Positions 17,812 through 25,552 of a stretch of DNA of 64,000 bases are shown here, in pieces. The position numbers and the translations under genes are program-made. The notes below the pieces were generated by a model. It worked only from the letters and a program-made list of their open reading frames with translations. It had not been told where the DNA came from and ran no database searches. The stretch comes from GCA-2737665 sp044344795 (GTDB taxonomy: Bacteria; Bacteroidota; Bacteroidia; Palsa-965), in contig JBIJCF010000008.1 of assembly GCA_044344795.1 (NCBI GenBank), positions 23,560 to 87,559 of the forward strand, in the 5' to 3' direction. Position 1 is the stretch's first letter; the number at the start of each line of letters is the position of its first letter.

Positions 17812-18111
17812 ATGTCCGACGGGATCAAAACTTATAAGAAAGATGATCTCACTATTTTCTGGGGACCTGGAAAATATATTCATTGAGGAATTTGCTGGAC
17901 AAGAACTACCGGACTTCCCGATGTGTTCAATCCTGCATCGCGTCCGCGGATAAAACCGGAAAATGCACGTATTGATGTACTCGTTGCGCAAGTTAAAATA
18001 TGTCCCAGCGGAGCATTGTCTTAAGGCTTCGACAATAAAACTGTAGATCCTTCAAATGATTCTATACAAGTTGAAGTATTGCGACGGATCTCACCGCAAA
18101 ATCGATTTTAA
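17812..18111 (+). pseudogene. Decayed YjdI-like (Fer4_19) iron-sulfur protein gene
   Basis: Reading from ATG 17812 gives a sequence that aligns by eye with the small YjdI/Fer4_19 family: DDLTIFWGPGKYIH, GIC, GLPDVFNPASRP, then VAQVKICPSGALS. It carries several lesions: TGA at 17884-17886 where the family has Ser, TAA at 18022-18024 where an aromatic residue is usual, Tyr replacing the first cluster Cys, and an apparent three-residue insertion after GIC. The frame stays open to TAA 18109, about 30 codons past the second stop. More than one lesion argues for real decay rather than a sequencing error. It sits two bases after purK and once probably ended that operon. Confidence 0.75.
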
Positions 18112-18125
18112 AGGTTAGACGATTG

Positions 18126-18905
18126 CTACCTATCTTTAAGCGTTGCAGCTAATCGCAACTCATCCATATTGTACGCCACATGGGTAAGATACAATCCGCA
18201 GGCAGGAACGGGTTGAGAAGGCATGTGTTGTACATGACGATCTAAATGCTGCAACATTTCGGTAGCAGAAATTCGTCCTATTCCTACATCAACGAAATGA
18301 CCGACGAGTGAACGCACCATATTGCGCAAAAAACGATTCGCGGTAATGTACAATTTCAAATGACGATCCTCGAAAGTCCAATTCGCTTCCATCACCGTAC
18401 ACTTGGTGGTTTCCTGTTGTTCCGGACTTTTACAAAAACTATAAAAATCGTGATAGCCGATAATGCGTTTCGCTGCAATATTCATCAATTCCAAATCGGG
18501 CAATTCGCGTACTTCCCAAGCCGGTTGAGCACCTATGCTACTTTTGTAATCGCGAATAAAATATTCGTAAGAACGTGATTTAGCGGAGAATCGAGCATGT
18601 GCATTTTCAATGACAGGAATGATATCCTGAATAGCAACATCTGCAGGCAAAGCACGATTCAACCGAAACTTCAATTCATCCAAAGAACATTCCGGCAGCT
18701 GTTGTACATCCACATGCGCTGTAAATTTTTTCGCATGCACTCCTGCATCCGTTCTGCCGCAGCCTACAAATCGCGCTTGTTCTTTCACAACACGCAACCA
18801 CGCCTCTTCACAAGCTTCCTGCACCGTTCGTAAACCGGATTGAAATTGCCAACCACTGAACTGTGTTCCATCATATTCCAACTGCACAAAATAACGTCTC
18901 CACAT
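18126..18905 (-). CDS. truA: tRNA pseudouridine(38-40) synthase
   Basis: A 259-residue TruA enzyme that isomerises uridines 38-40 in tRNA anticodon arms. The catalytic aspartate is D53 in CGRTDAGVHA. The N-terminal RYFVQLEYDGTQFSGWQ and C-terminal RFLRNMVRSLVGHFVDVG are family hallmarks. It is last in a minus-strand series with the amidohydrolase (one-base gap) and the membrane protein gene upstream, so expression is probably joint although the functions look unrelated. Confidence 0.95.
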   Translation of the reverse strand: MWRRYFVQLEYDGTQFSGWQFQSGLRTVQEACEEAWLRVVKEQARFVGCGRTDAGVHAKKFTAHVDVQQLPECSLDELKFRLNRALPADVAIQDIIPVIENAHARFSAKSRSYEYFIRDYKSSIGAQPAWEVRELPDLELMNIAAKRIIGYHDFYSFCKSPEQQETTKCTVMEANWTFEDRHLKLYITANRFLRNMVRSLVGHFVDVGIGRISATEMLQHLDRHVQHMPSQPVPACGLYLTHVAYNMDELRLAATLKDR

Positions 18906-18906
18906 A

Positions 18907-20025
18907 CTACGCCGAATAAAACGATGAACGTAAAAATGCCTTCGGATTTTCCGATGCCATCACATCAAATAAATTTTTCTCTTCTGATTGCGCATTGAGA
19001 AATGAACGTAATTCATCCCGCAAATCACCTTCATCTTTATCTTTCTGAACTACATAATAATCCGTACCAAACAGCACTTGTTGCTGCACCTCAGGATCTT
19101 TCATGTCTTTTGCTATGATTGGAAATGTGGACTGATCGTGTAAAGTAAATGAAATATCCGTGTAAACATTTTTATAATTGACTATCAAATTACGTATCGC
19201 ATCATACCATGCGCCTTTGTTAGGTCCGCGACGTGTTAACTCATCTTCACCTCCATAATGCGCCAAACATATTTTCAATCTCGGATTGCGCTCCAATACT
19301 TTGTGATAATTCAACGGATGCGTAAAATTGACTTGATAAGCTTTGCCTTCTTTCAAATTCAAGTTATGTACCTCAGGAATAAAATGTCGCGGCTTTGGAT
19401 ATTCGTTCAAACTTCCCCGATAATGAATAACGCCTTGAATACAGTGATACAAAATCGGCACTTGTTCTGCTTCTGCCCAATCGTACAAGTCATCTAACTT
19501 CTCATCAAATGGATAATATCCTAATGCCGGATACATTTTAATACCACAGAATCCATAACGCTCAAACCAAGGCTTCACCCATTCCAACAAAACTTTGCCG
19601 TTTACAAATTCGGGACGGCGTGGATCCACAAAAAGAAAGGGCAACAATTTATTCGCGTAATGACCGCGTGCTCGTATCCGCACCAATTCTTCCAGCAGTG
19701 TACGATAATTACCCATAGGTTTACCTGCCCCCATTTGCTCCATATCCATGGTCAATATCACAAAACGCACATCGCCCCATCTGTTGTAATATTCTTCTAA
19801 CGTATTGAAAATAGTTTCCTGACTCGTACCTAATCCTATGGAAGCAAATTTGGTGACACGTTCCAACTGCGAATCGATGGCACCGAAACGAACGCGTGCA
19901 AAGAATCGCGACAAGGATGCTGCAATCGGATAACGCGACATGAAATTCATAATCGGAACGCCTACTACATTATTCGGAACATATTGACCCGAAAAAATAT
20001 GCGTATGTGAATTAAAATAAATCAT
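18907..20025 (-). CDS. Amidohydrolase-family metal-dependent hydrolase (amidohydrolase 2)
   Basis: A 372-residue TIM-barrel-type hydrolase. Metal-site motifs are in the expected order: NSHTHIF (His7, His9) at the first strand, ILYHCIQGVIHYRG around residue 195, ICLAHYGG around 255 and LFGTDYYV near residue 323. This fits PF04909-type amidohydrolases that act as decarboxylases or lactonases, but the substrate cannot be read from sequence. No signal peptide. It lies between the membrane protein gene (two-base gap) and truA (one-base gap). Confidence 0.75.
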   Translation of the reverse strand: MIYFNSHTHIFSGQYVPNNVVGVPIMNFMSRYPIAASLSRFFARVRFGAIDSQLERVTKFASIGLGTSQETIFNTLEEYYNRWGDVRFVILTMDMEQMGAGKPMGNYRTLLEELVRIRARGHYANKLLPFLFVDPRRPEFVNGKVLLEWVKPWFERYGFCGIKMYPALGYYPFDEKLDDLYDWAEAEQVPILYHCIQGVIHYRGSLNEYPKPRHFIPEVHNLNLKEGKAYQVNFTHPLNYHKVLERNPRLKICLAHYGGEDELTRRGPNKGAWYDAIRNLIVNYKNVYTDISFTLHDQSTFPIIAKDMKDPEVQQQVLFGTDYYVVQKDKDEGDLRDELRSFLNAQSEEKNLFDVMASENPKAFLRSSFYSA

Positions 20026-20027
20026 GG

Positions 20028-21020
20028 CTATTCTTTGGGTTTAATAGAAGTTCGGATATTGATAAAACGCGACAAAATATTGAACCAGTTATCTGCTCCA
20101 TAACTCAATGCACCTGCAGCTATCAGCCATCCCGGAATACTCATCAGCAAATACAAAATAATATCTGTCGTCATTCCCGGTATATCGAATTTGTTGGTCA
20201 TATCCTTTAATCGCCAACCCACCGGCAAATTCAATGCGCGCGACTCTTTATACGCCTCTTGAATGCGTTGAACCTGCAAATCAATCGGAATGTTCTGCAT
20301 CTTTTGTCCATCGTAAAACTCCTTGTTTTTCGCCACGTATTCTTTCGCGCAACTCACCAGTTCATCACGCATCACCTTTTGATCATACAGTTCTTTAACG
20401 ACATGAATCGCATTCACGTTAAACACTAAGGCCACGATCAGTCCGAAACCGAACAACATTTTTGCCATGCCGCGTTTATAACATGTGGATGTTGCACTCA
20501 TGTATTCGTTGAACCACTGCACTACATTGCGTTTTAATGAAGCATAATCATCAGCACCAAACGAGACGGTACGCAACAATTGTTTCAAATCGCTTTCCGC
20601 CATTGCATGAATTCCTTCATTAAAATCTTTCACAATACCGTCACCTGCTTTCCGCATGTCGCCGGAATAAGCAGCATGTGTTACATCATACGCTTTGCGT
20701 TCGTGGTTAAACTTAATTTCGGGAAGTTTATGATCATTGCGAATAATATCGATAAGCGCGTCGGCAAACGTTCCGGATGCAATGTAATGCGGATAAGTGG
20801 TGTCCTTTTCTTTAAGTCGATCCACCAGCGGATGCGTATAAATTAAATGCGCATAATTTTTATTCAAATGATCGTTGAATACATCGTTAATTGCGTCGTG
20901 CAAGAATAGCGCACGTTTTCGAATAATCAACTGCCACAGTTCTGCCATTCCCGACACCAGAATGCTGAACAGCAGAAAAATCAAAGCAAACGAAATAATA
21001 ACATCAAACAGTACAGGCAT
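20028..21020 (-). CDS. Membrane protein of unknown function
   Basis: A 330-residue protein with a hydrophobic N-terminal helix (VIISFALIFLLFSILVSGM), a second hydrophobic segment at about residue 186-205 (MLFGFGLIVALVFNVNAIHV) and a third near residue 290-310 (IILYLLMSIPGWLIAAGAL). The two long charged regions between them contain no motif I recognise. It is first in the unit with the amidohydrolase and truA, and divergent from purE. Function unknown; association with the amidohydrolase is positional only. Confidence 0.7.
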   Translation of the reverse strand: MPVLFDVIISFALIFLLFSILVSGMAELWQLIIRKRALFLHDAINDVFNDHLNKNYAHLIYTHPLVDRLKEKDTTYPHYIASGTFADALIDIIRNDHKLPEIKFNHERKAYDVTHAAYSGDMRKAGDGIVKDFNEGIHAMAESDLKQLLRTVSFGADDYASLKRNVVQWFNEYMSATSTCYKRGMAKMLFGFGLIVALVFNVNAIHVVKELYDQKVMRDELVSCAKEYVAKNKEFYDGQKMQNIPIDLQVQRIQEAYKESRALNLPVGWRLKDMTNKFDIPGMTTDIILYLLMSIPGWLIAAGALSYGADNWFNILSRFINIRTSIKPKE

Positions 21021-21086
21021 AATTCATAGGTTTGATCAACTAATATAGTGAATGCCGCGATACTGATTTCGTAATTACAATTCACG

Positions 21087-21094
21087 TAACTTTG
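21087..21094 (+). promoter_or_regulatory. -7 promoter box TAACTTTG before purE
   Basis: Perfect box ending only four bases before the purE ATG. A start site 3-5 bases downstream of the box would place the mRNA 5' end at or next to the ATG, giving a nearly leaderless transcript. Confidence 0.65.
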
Positions 21095-21098
21095 AATC

Positions 21099-21584
21099 AT
21101 GAAACCATTGGTAGGAATTATTATGGGCAGCGCATCGGACTTACCCGTGATGCAAGCTGCTGCAGACGTTTTACAACGATTTGAAGTGCCTTTTGAAATC
21201 AATGTCGTGTCTGCACACCGTACACCCGAATTGATGTTTGACTATGCACAAAATGCTCACAAAAGAGGCTTGCAGGTAATAATTGCCGGTGCCGGTGGTG
21301 CCGCGCATTTGCCGGGCATGGTGGCTTCTTTAACACCATTGCCGGTAATCGGAGTGCCGATAAAATCATCCAATTCTATTGATGGTTGGGATTCTATTCT
21401 ATCTATTTTACAAATGCCTAATGGCGTTCCTGTTGCTACGGTTGCTCTGAATGCTGCGCAGAATGCAGGAATTTTGGCGGCTCAGATTGTTGCAGCAGGT
21501 CAGCCGGCGGTGTTGGATAAGGTTGCAGCATTCAAAGAAGAGCTGAAACAAAAAGTGATGCAGAGTCGCGATCAATTACAATAA
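21099..21584 (+). CDS. purE: N5-carboxyaminoimidazole ribonucleotide mutase
   Basis: A 161-residue class I PurE, which converts N5-CAIR (from PurK) to CAIR in purine synthesis. The family motifs MGSASDLPVMQAAADVL, VVSAHRTPELM, AGAGGAAHLPGMVA and VPIKSSNSIDGWDSI are complete. It precedes the FrnE-like gene by six bases and is split from purK by a minus-strand gene cluster. Confidence 0.96.
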   Translation: MKPLVGIIMGSASDLPVMQAAADVLQRFEVPFEINVVSAHRTPELMFDYAQNAHKRGLQVIIAGAGGAAHLPGMVASLTPLPVIGVPIKSSNSIDGWDSILSILQMPNGVPVATVALNAAQNAGILAAQIVAAGQPAVLDKVAAFKEELKQKVMQSRDQLQ

Positions 21585-21590
21585 GACCGC

Positions 21591-22238
21591 ATGAAAATTG
21601 AAATCTGGAGTGATGTGATGTGTCCGTTTTGCTACATCGGCAAAAGACATTTTGAAAAAGCGGTAGAGTTATCCGGATTGAAGGATAGCATAACGGTAGA
21701 ATGGAAAAGTTTTCAATTGAATCCCGATCTCGTTACACAACCCGAGCGCAACAGTGTGGAGCATCTTGCCGAGAGTAAAGGCTGGAGTTTGAAACAAGCG
21801 CAAGATGCCGTGCAATACGTAACCGACATGGCCGCGAAAGCCGGTTTGGAATATCATCTGGATCGTGCGGTGGTAGCCAATTCTACGGATGCACATCGCT
21901 TGTCACATTTAGCGAAAAAACACAACGCGCAAGATGCGGTAGAAGAAGGATTATTTGTGTCGTATTTCACCAAAGGGCTGAATACCGCAGATCATGCCGT
22001 ATTAAGCCAAATTGGAACAGCAGCAGGAATTCCGGAAGAAGAAATACTTCAACTGTGGAATTCGGATCAGTACCGCAACGAAGTGCAGGAGGACATTGCT
22101 ACCGCAGCGCAGTTCGGAATTACCGGCGTACCGTTTTTTGTTATCAATCGCAAGTACGGTGTTTCCGGCGCACAGCCGGTAGCCGCGTTCATCGAGACCT
22201 TACAAAAAGTAAGCGCAGAAGAAGGCGCGTCGGTTTAA
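21591..22238 (+). CDS. FrnE-like DsbA-family oxidoreductase
   Basis: A 215-residue thioredoxin-fold protein with active site CPFC at residues 11-14 (SDVMCPFCYIGKRHFEKA) and the cis-Pro loop GVPFFVINRKYGVSGAQP. Length and motifs match the FrnE group of cytoplasmic DsbA-like proteins. No signal peptide is present, so it probably acts in the cytoplasm as a disulfide oxidoreductase or isomerase. It is cotranscribed with purE, six bases after its stop. Confidence 0.88.
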   Translation: MKIEIWSDVMCPFCYIGKRHFEKAVELSGLKDSITVEWKSFQLNPDLVTQPERNSVEHLAESKGWSLKQAQDAVQYVTDMAAKAGLEYHLDRAVVANSTDAHRLSHLAKKHNAQDAVEEGLFVSYFTKGLNTADHAVLSQIGTAAGIPEEEILQLWNSDQYRNEVQEDIATAAQFGITGVPFFVINRKYGVSGAQPVAAFIETLQKVSAEEGASV

Positions 22239-22311
22239 CAGGCGATGAATTTCACCACATTTTCTTAGCATTAAAATAATTCCCGAAAGTCAGGACTTAT
22301 TTGGTTTTGCT

Positions 22312-22319
22312 TAAATTTA
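22312..22319 (+). promoter_or_regulatory. Possible -7 box (TAAATTTA)
   Basis: One mismatch from TAnnTTTG, 20 bases before the start of the PorV/PorQ-like gene. Confidence 0.35.
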
Positions 22320-22339
22320 TCCGTTAAGCATTACTACCT

Positions 22340-23155
22340 ATGACCCTTCGTTGGCTTGCCTGTATTTTATTAGTTGGAAACTGCATCACGTTGCAGGCCG
22401 GAGACAATCCTCCTTTGGGAGCACGTGCATTGGGAATGGCCGGTGCTGCAACGGCGTTGTCCGGCGACGTGTGGGGCACACAAAACAATCAGGCGAGCCT
22501 GGCGTTCATCGAGAAATTTCAGGCTGCAGGATTTTATGAAACTCGCTTTTTGATGAACGACCTCGGCATGAAAGCCTTCGCTGCAGGAATACCGGTTAAA
22601 GGCGGCGTTTTCGGCGTTAGTGTCAACTCCTTCGGGAATAAATTGTATAGCGAAAACAAAGCAGGCCTAGCCTACGCCAGAAAATTCGGACCAAAAATTT
22701 CAGCTGCCGTACAACTCAACTTTCACAATACGCGTATCGCGGAAAACTATGGTTCTGCATCCATAGCAACAGCCGAAGTGGGATTCATGGCCGAGCCGGT
22801 AAAAAACTTAACTCTCGGTTTTCATTTGTTCAATCCCACACGCAGTAAGCTCAGCGGTAATCTCGCCGAACGGATGCCTACCGTCATGAAACTGGGCGCG
22901 CTGTGCAGATTCTCCGATAAAGTGTTTTTAACCGGAGAAGCTGAAAAAGATGCTGACTACAAAGCAACTTTCCGTGCGGGAATTGAATACCGTCCTATGC
23001 CTTCCTTCTATTTACGCGGAGGCGCAGCTTCCAACCCCGGCTTATCGGCATTCGGCATGGGCATCATCATGCAAAACCTTCGCCTCGATGTGGCTTCAAC
23101 ATTTCACAGCGTGCTTGGCTTTTCTCCTTCCATCAGTTTACAATACGGATTGTAA
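22340..23155 (+). CDS. PorV/PorQ-like outer-membrane beta-barrel protein
   Basis: A 271-residue protein with a signal peptide ending near TLQAGDNP. The segment GARALGMAGAATALSGDVWG, followed by NQASLAF, is the N-terminal signature of the PorV/PorQ and FadL-like barrel group in Bacteroidota. The remainder is alternating beta strands ending in SPSISLQYGL. PorV and PorQ are T9SS outer-membrane components, but this gene is shorter and I cannot assign it to either. Its stop and the start of the next gene overlap (TAATG), so it is translated together with a helix-hairpin-helix barrel protein. Confidence 0.7.
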   Translation: MTLRWLACILLVGNCITLQAGDNPPLGARALGMAGAATALSGDVWGTQNNQASLAFIEKFQAAGFYETRFLMNDLGMKAFAAGIPVKGGVFGVSVNSFGNKLYSENKAGLAYARKFGPKISAAVQLNFHNTRIAENYGSASIATAEVGFMAEPVKNLTLGFHLFNPTRSKLSGNLAERMPTVMKLGALCRFSDKVFLTGEAEKDADYKATFRAGIEYRPMPSFYLRGGAASNPGLSAFGMGIIMQNLRLDVASTFHSVLGFSPSISLQYGL

Positions 23156-25245
23156 TGCAACGGATTTTAGTAATCGCGCTTATATTTTTCTCTACAATCC
23201 TGTACGGACAAGTAGATTCGGTAAAGACGGATGATCCGCTCAACCAACAAATCGAATTACTTTCCGAAAATCTGGAACAGGAAGATGCGGATTACACCAA
23301 TCTGATCGAAGATCTGCAGTATTACAAAGCCCATCCCATCAATCTGAATACCGCAACACGAGAACAATTGCGGGAATTGGGATTGTTGAGTGAAATACAA
23401 ATTGGAGGAATTATTGCCTACCGCGAACGATTCGGCAACTTCGTTTCTATCTATGAAATTCAAGCAGTTCCGGAATTAGACTTAGGCACTATTTACTCCA
23501 TTCTGCCTTATGTGCGCGTGTCCGACAGATTAGATGCAGCACATTTCAACGCCAAAGAAATGTTTAAGAATGGAAAGCATGAAATTGTTTTCCGCACCCA
23601 ACGAATTATTGAACAACAGGAAGGCTTCGCGCCTATTGACAGTGCAGAATTAGCGGAAAATCCAAATAAACGCTACCTCGGCAATCCGTACCGAATGTTC
23701 ATGCGCTATCGCTTCACCTACTCCAACTTCGTCAGCTGGGGTATGACTGCGGAGAAAGATGCCGGCGAAGAATTTTTCAGAGGCACACAAAAGCAAGGAT
23801 TTGATTTTTATTCCGCTCATGTCAGTGTTAGAAATTTCGGAGTAGTAAAAGCAGCCGTGCTTGGCGATTATCAGGTGAGCTTTGGTCAAGGACTTGTGGC
23901 GTGGACCGGTTACGCATTCGGCAAAACTGCGATGTCAGTTGCTACCAAACGCAATGCTATTGGATTACGTCCATACACATCGGTGGATGAAAATCGTTTT
24001 TTACGCGGAGGAGCTACTACATTACGTTTCGGCAAAATAGAAACTACCGCATTTTATTCGGTAAAGAAACGTGACGCCAACATTACAAGAACCGACACGC
24101 TGCAAAATGACATTGAAGTTTTGGAAGTAAGCAGTCTTCAATTATCCGGCTTACACACCACGTTGGCCGAACTTGCCGACAAAGATGTTATTACAGAGCA
24201 CTACATGGGCGGTAATGTCAGCTTTAAAACTCAGAAATTCTCATTAGGAGTTACCGGCGCGCATTCCAGATACAGTGCACCTCTGCGACGTGATTTAGAT
24301 TTGTATAATCAGTTCGAATTTTCATCTGATCGAAACACCGTAATCGGAGCCGACTACAGTTTTCTGATTCGTAATTTTCATTTCTTCGGTGAAGCCGCCC
24401 GCAGCGCATCCGGAGGAATGGCTTTTGTCAATGGCGTATTAATCAGTTTGGATCCACGCCTCGCGTTCACCTTGCATCACCGCCACTTTGATCGCGACTT
24501 CCAGAATTTATACGCCAACACATTTTCCGAAAGTACATTTCCACTAAATGAACAAGGCATTTATATGGGCATTCAAGCTAAGCCCGCAAAAAAAATTACG
24601 CTTACAGCTTATTACGATCAAGTGAAATTTCCGTGGATGCGCTACAATGCCGATGCGCCTTCCAACTTTCAGGATGTGTTGATCCAATTGAATTTCACTC
24701 CCGACAAAAAAACGGACTTCTACATTCGTTACCGCAATCGAGATCGTTGGGTGAACGCTACCGATCCTGATGCGGATATTGATTTCATCGTACCGCTTGA
24801 TCAACAAAACATTCGCTTTCAGGCTTCTTATCCGCTCGGACCATCCTTGCGTTTACGAAATCGTATTGAATACTTGATATATCATCAAGCTAATGAAGAG
24901 CGTTCTACCGGCTTTGTGATGTGGCAGGATTTAACCTACAAAAAGCTCGGTTCACCAATTGCCATTACGTTACGTTACGCGTTGTTCCAGACCGAAAGTT
25001 ACGACGCACGTATTTACGCCTATGAGAATGACATGCCGTATGCGTTTTCTGTTCCTGCGTATTACTACAAAGGCTCCAGAGCATACGTACTCATCAATTG
25101 GGACGTTACACGACGCGTGGAATTGTGGCTGCGTGTTGCACAGTTCTTCTACTACGACAGAGATGTGATTAGTGAAGGCGGAATGAATGAAATTCGAGGA
25201 AATACAAAGTCCGAGGTGAAACTGCAAATGCGTATTAAACTCTAA
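23155..25245 (+). CDS. Helix-hairpin-helix domain protein with C-terminal outer-membrane barrel
   Basis: A 696-residue secreted protein with signal peptide (VIALIFFSTILYGQ). At about residues 62-120 it carries ComEA-like helix-hairpin-helix motifs: INLNTATREQLRELGLLSE, then IIAYRERFGNFVSIYEIQAVP. The remaining 570 residues are beta-rich with aromatic girdle patterns and an end resembling a barrel closing strand (KSEVKLQMRIKL). Proteins with this layout are common in Bacteroidota; their role is unknown. HhH motifs bind DNA in ComEA, so surface DNA contact is possible but unproven. It is coupled to the PorV/PorQ-like gene. Confidence 0.75.
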   Translation: MQRILVIALIFFSTILYGQVDSVKTDDPLNQQIELLSENLEQEDADYTNLIEDLQYYKAHPINLNTATREQLRELGLLSEIQIGGIIAYRERFGNFVSIYEIQAVPELDLGTIYSILPYVRVSDRLDAAHFNAKEMFKNGKHEIVFRTQRIIEQQEGFAPIDSAELAENPNKRYLGNPYRMFMRYRFTYSNFVSWGMTAEKDAGEEFFRGTQKQGFDFYSAHVSVRNFGVVKAAVLGDYQVSFGQGLVAWTGYAFGKTAMSVATKRNAIGLRPYTSVDENRFLRGGATTLRFGKIETTAFYSVKKRDANITRTDTLQNDIEVLEVSSLQLSGLHTTLAELADKDVITEHYMGGNVSFKTQKFSLGVTGAHSRYSAPLRRDLDLYNQFEFSSDRNTVIGADYSFLIRNFHFFGEAARSASGGMAFVNGVLISLDPRLAFTLHHRHFDRDFQNLYANTFSESTFPLNEQGIYMGIQAKPAKKITLTAYYDQVKFPWMRYNADAPSNFQDVLIQLNFTPDKKTDFYIRYRNRDRWVNATDPDADIDFIVPLDQQNIRFQASYPLGPSLRLRNRIEYLIYHQANEERSTGFVMWQDLTYKKLGSPIAITLRYALFQTESYDARIYAYENDMPYAFSVPAYYYKGSRAYVLINWDVTRRVELWLRVAQFFYYDRDVISEGGMNEIRGNTKSEVKLQMRIKL

Positions 25246-25552
25246 AATAAAAGCTTACGTTCATTTTCTGCAGCGGACAAGAACTGTTTTGGACCTTCAC
25301 TATACAATTACATGCAACAGAAAAAGTAGATAAAACCGACGGCAACAGCTTTGCTATAACGCGATTAGCCCAAAACGCAGTAAGGTAACATCTGGCAATC
25401 CAACACTTGCTTTGCACGCATGGCATGCCAAATAACGCAACGTATTTCTGCTACGCAACACGTCACCAAAAAAAACCAGAATAAGTATTACTTATCAATT
25501 AATCCTGATGCAAATCAAATAATGCACTACAGAGCAAAAGATTCAATCAGAA
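25246..25552. other. Intergenic region, no gene seen
   Basis: 307 bases between two converging genes. No convincing coding frame, RNA gene or strong terminator was seen. The only structure noticed is a short hairpin ATAAGT-ATT-ACTTAT at 25481-25495, too weak to call a terminator. Confidence 0.6.

Noticed and set aside
17812..18111. Alternative genetic code or stop readthrough in the Fe-S gene
   Set aside because: The stops are of two kinds (TGA and TAA), fall on positions needing different residues, and come with a lost Cys; intact genes in the window use all three stops normally.
25246..25552. Possible small RNA or regulatory RNA in the longest gene-free stretch
   Set aside because: Only one weak six-base hairpin and no promoter box followed by a terminator could be seen.
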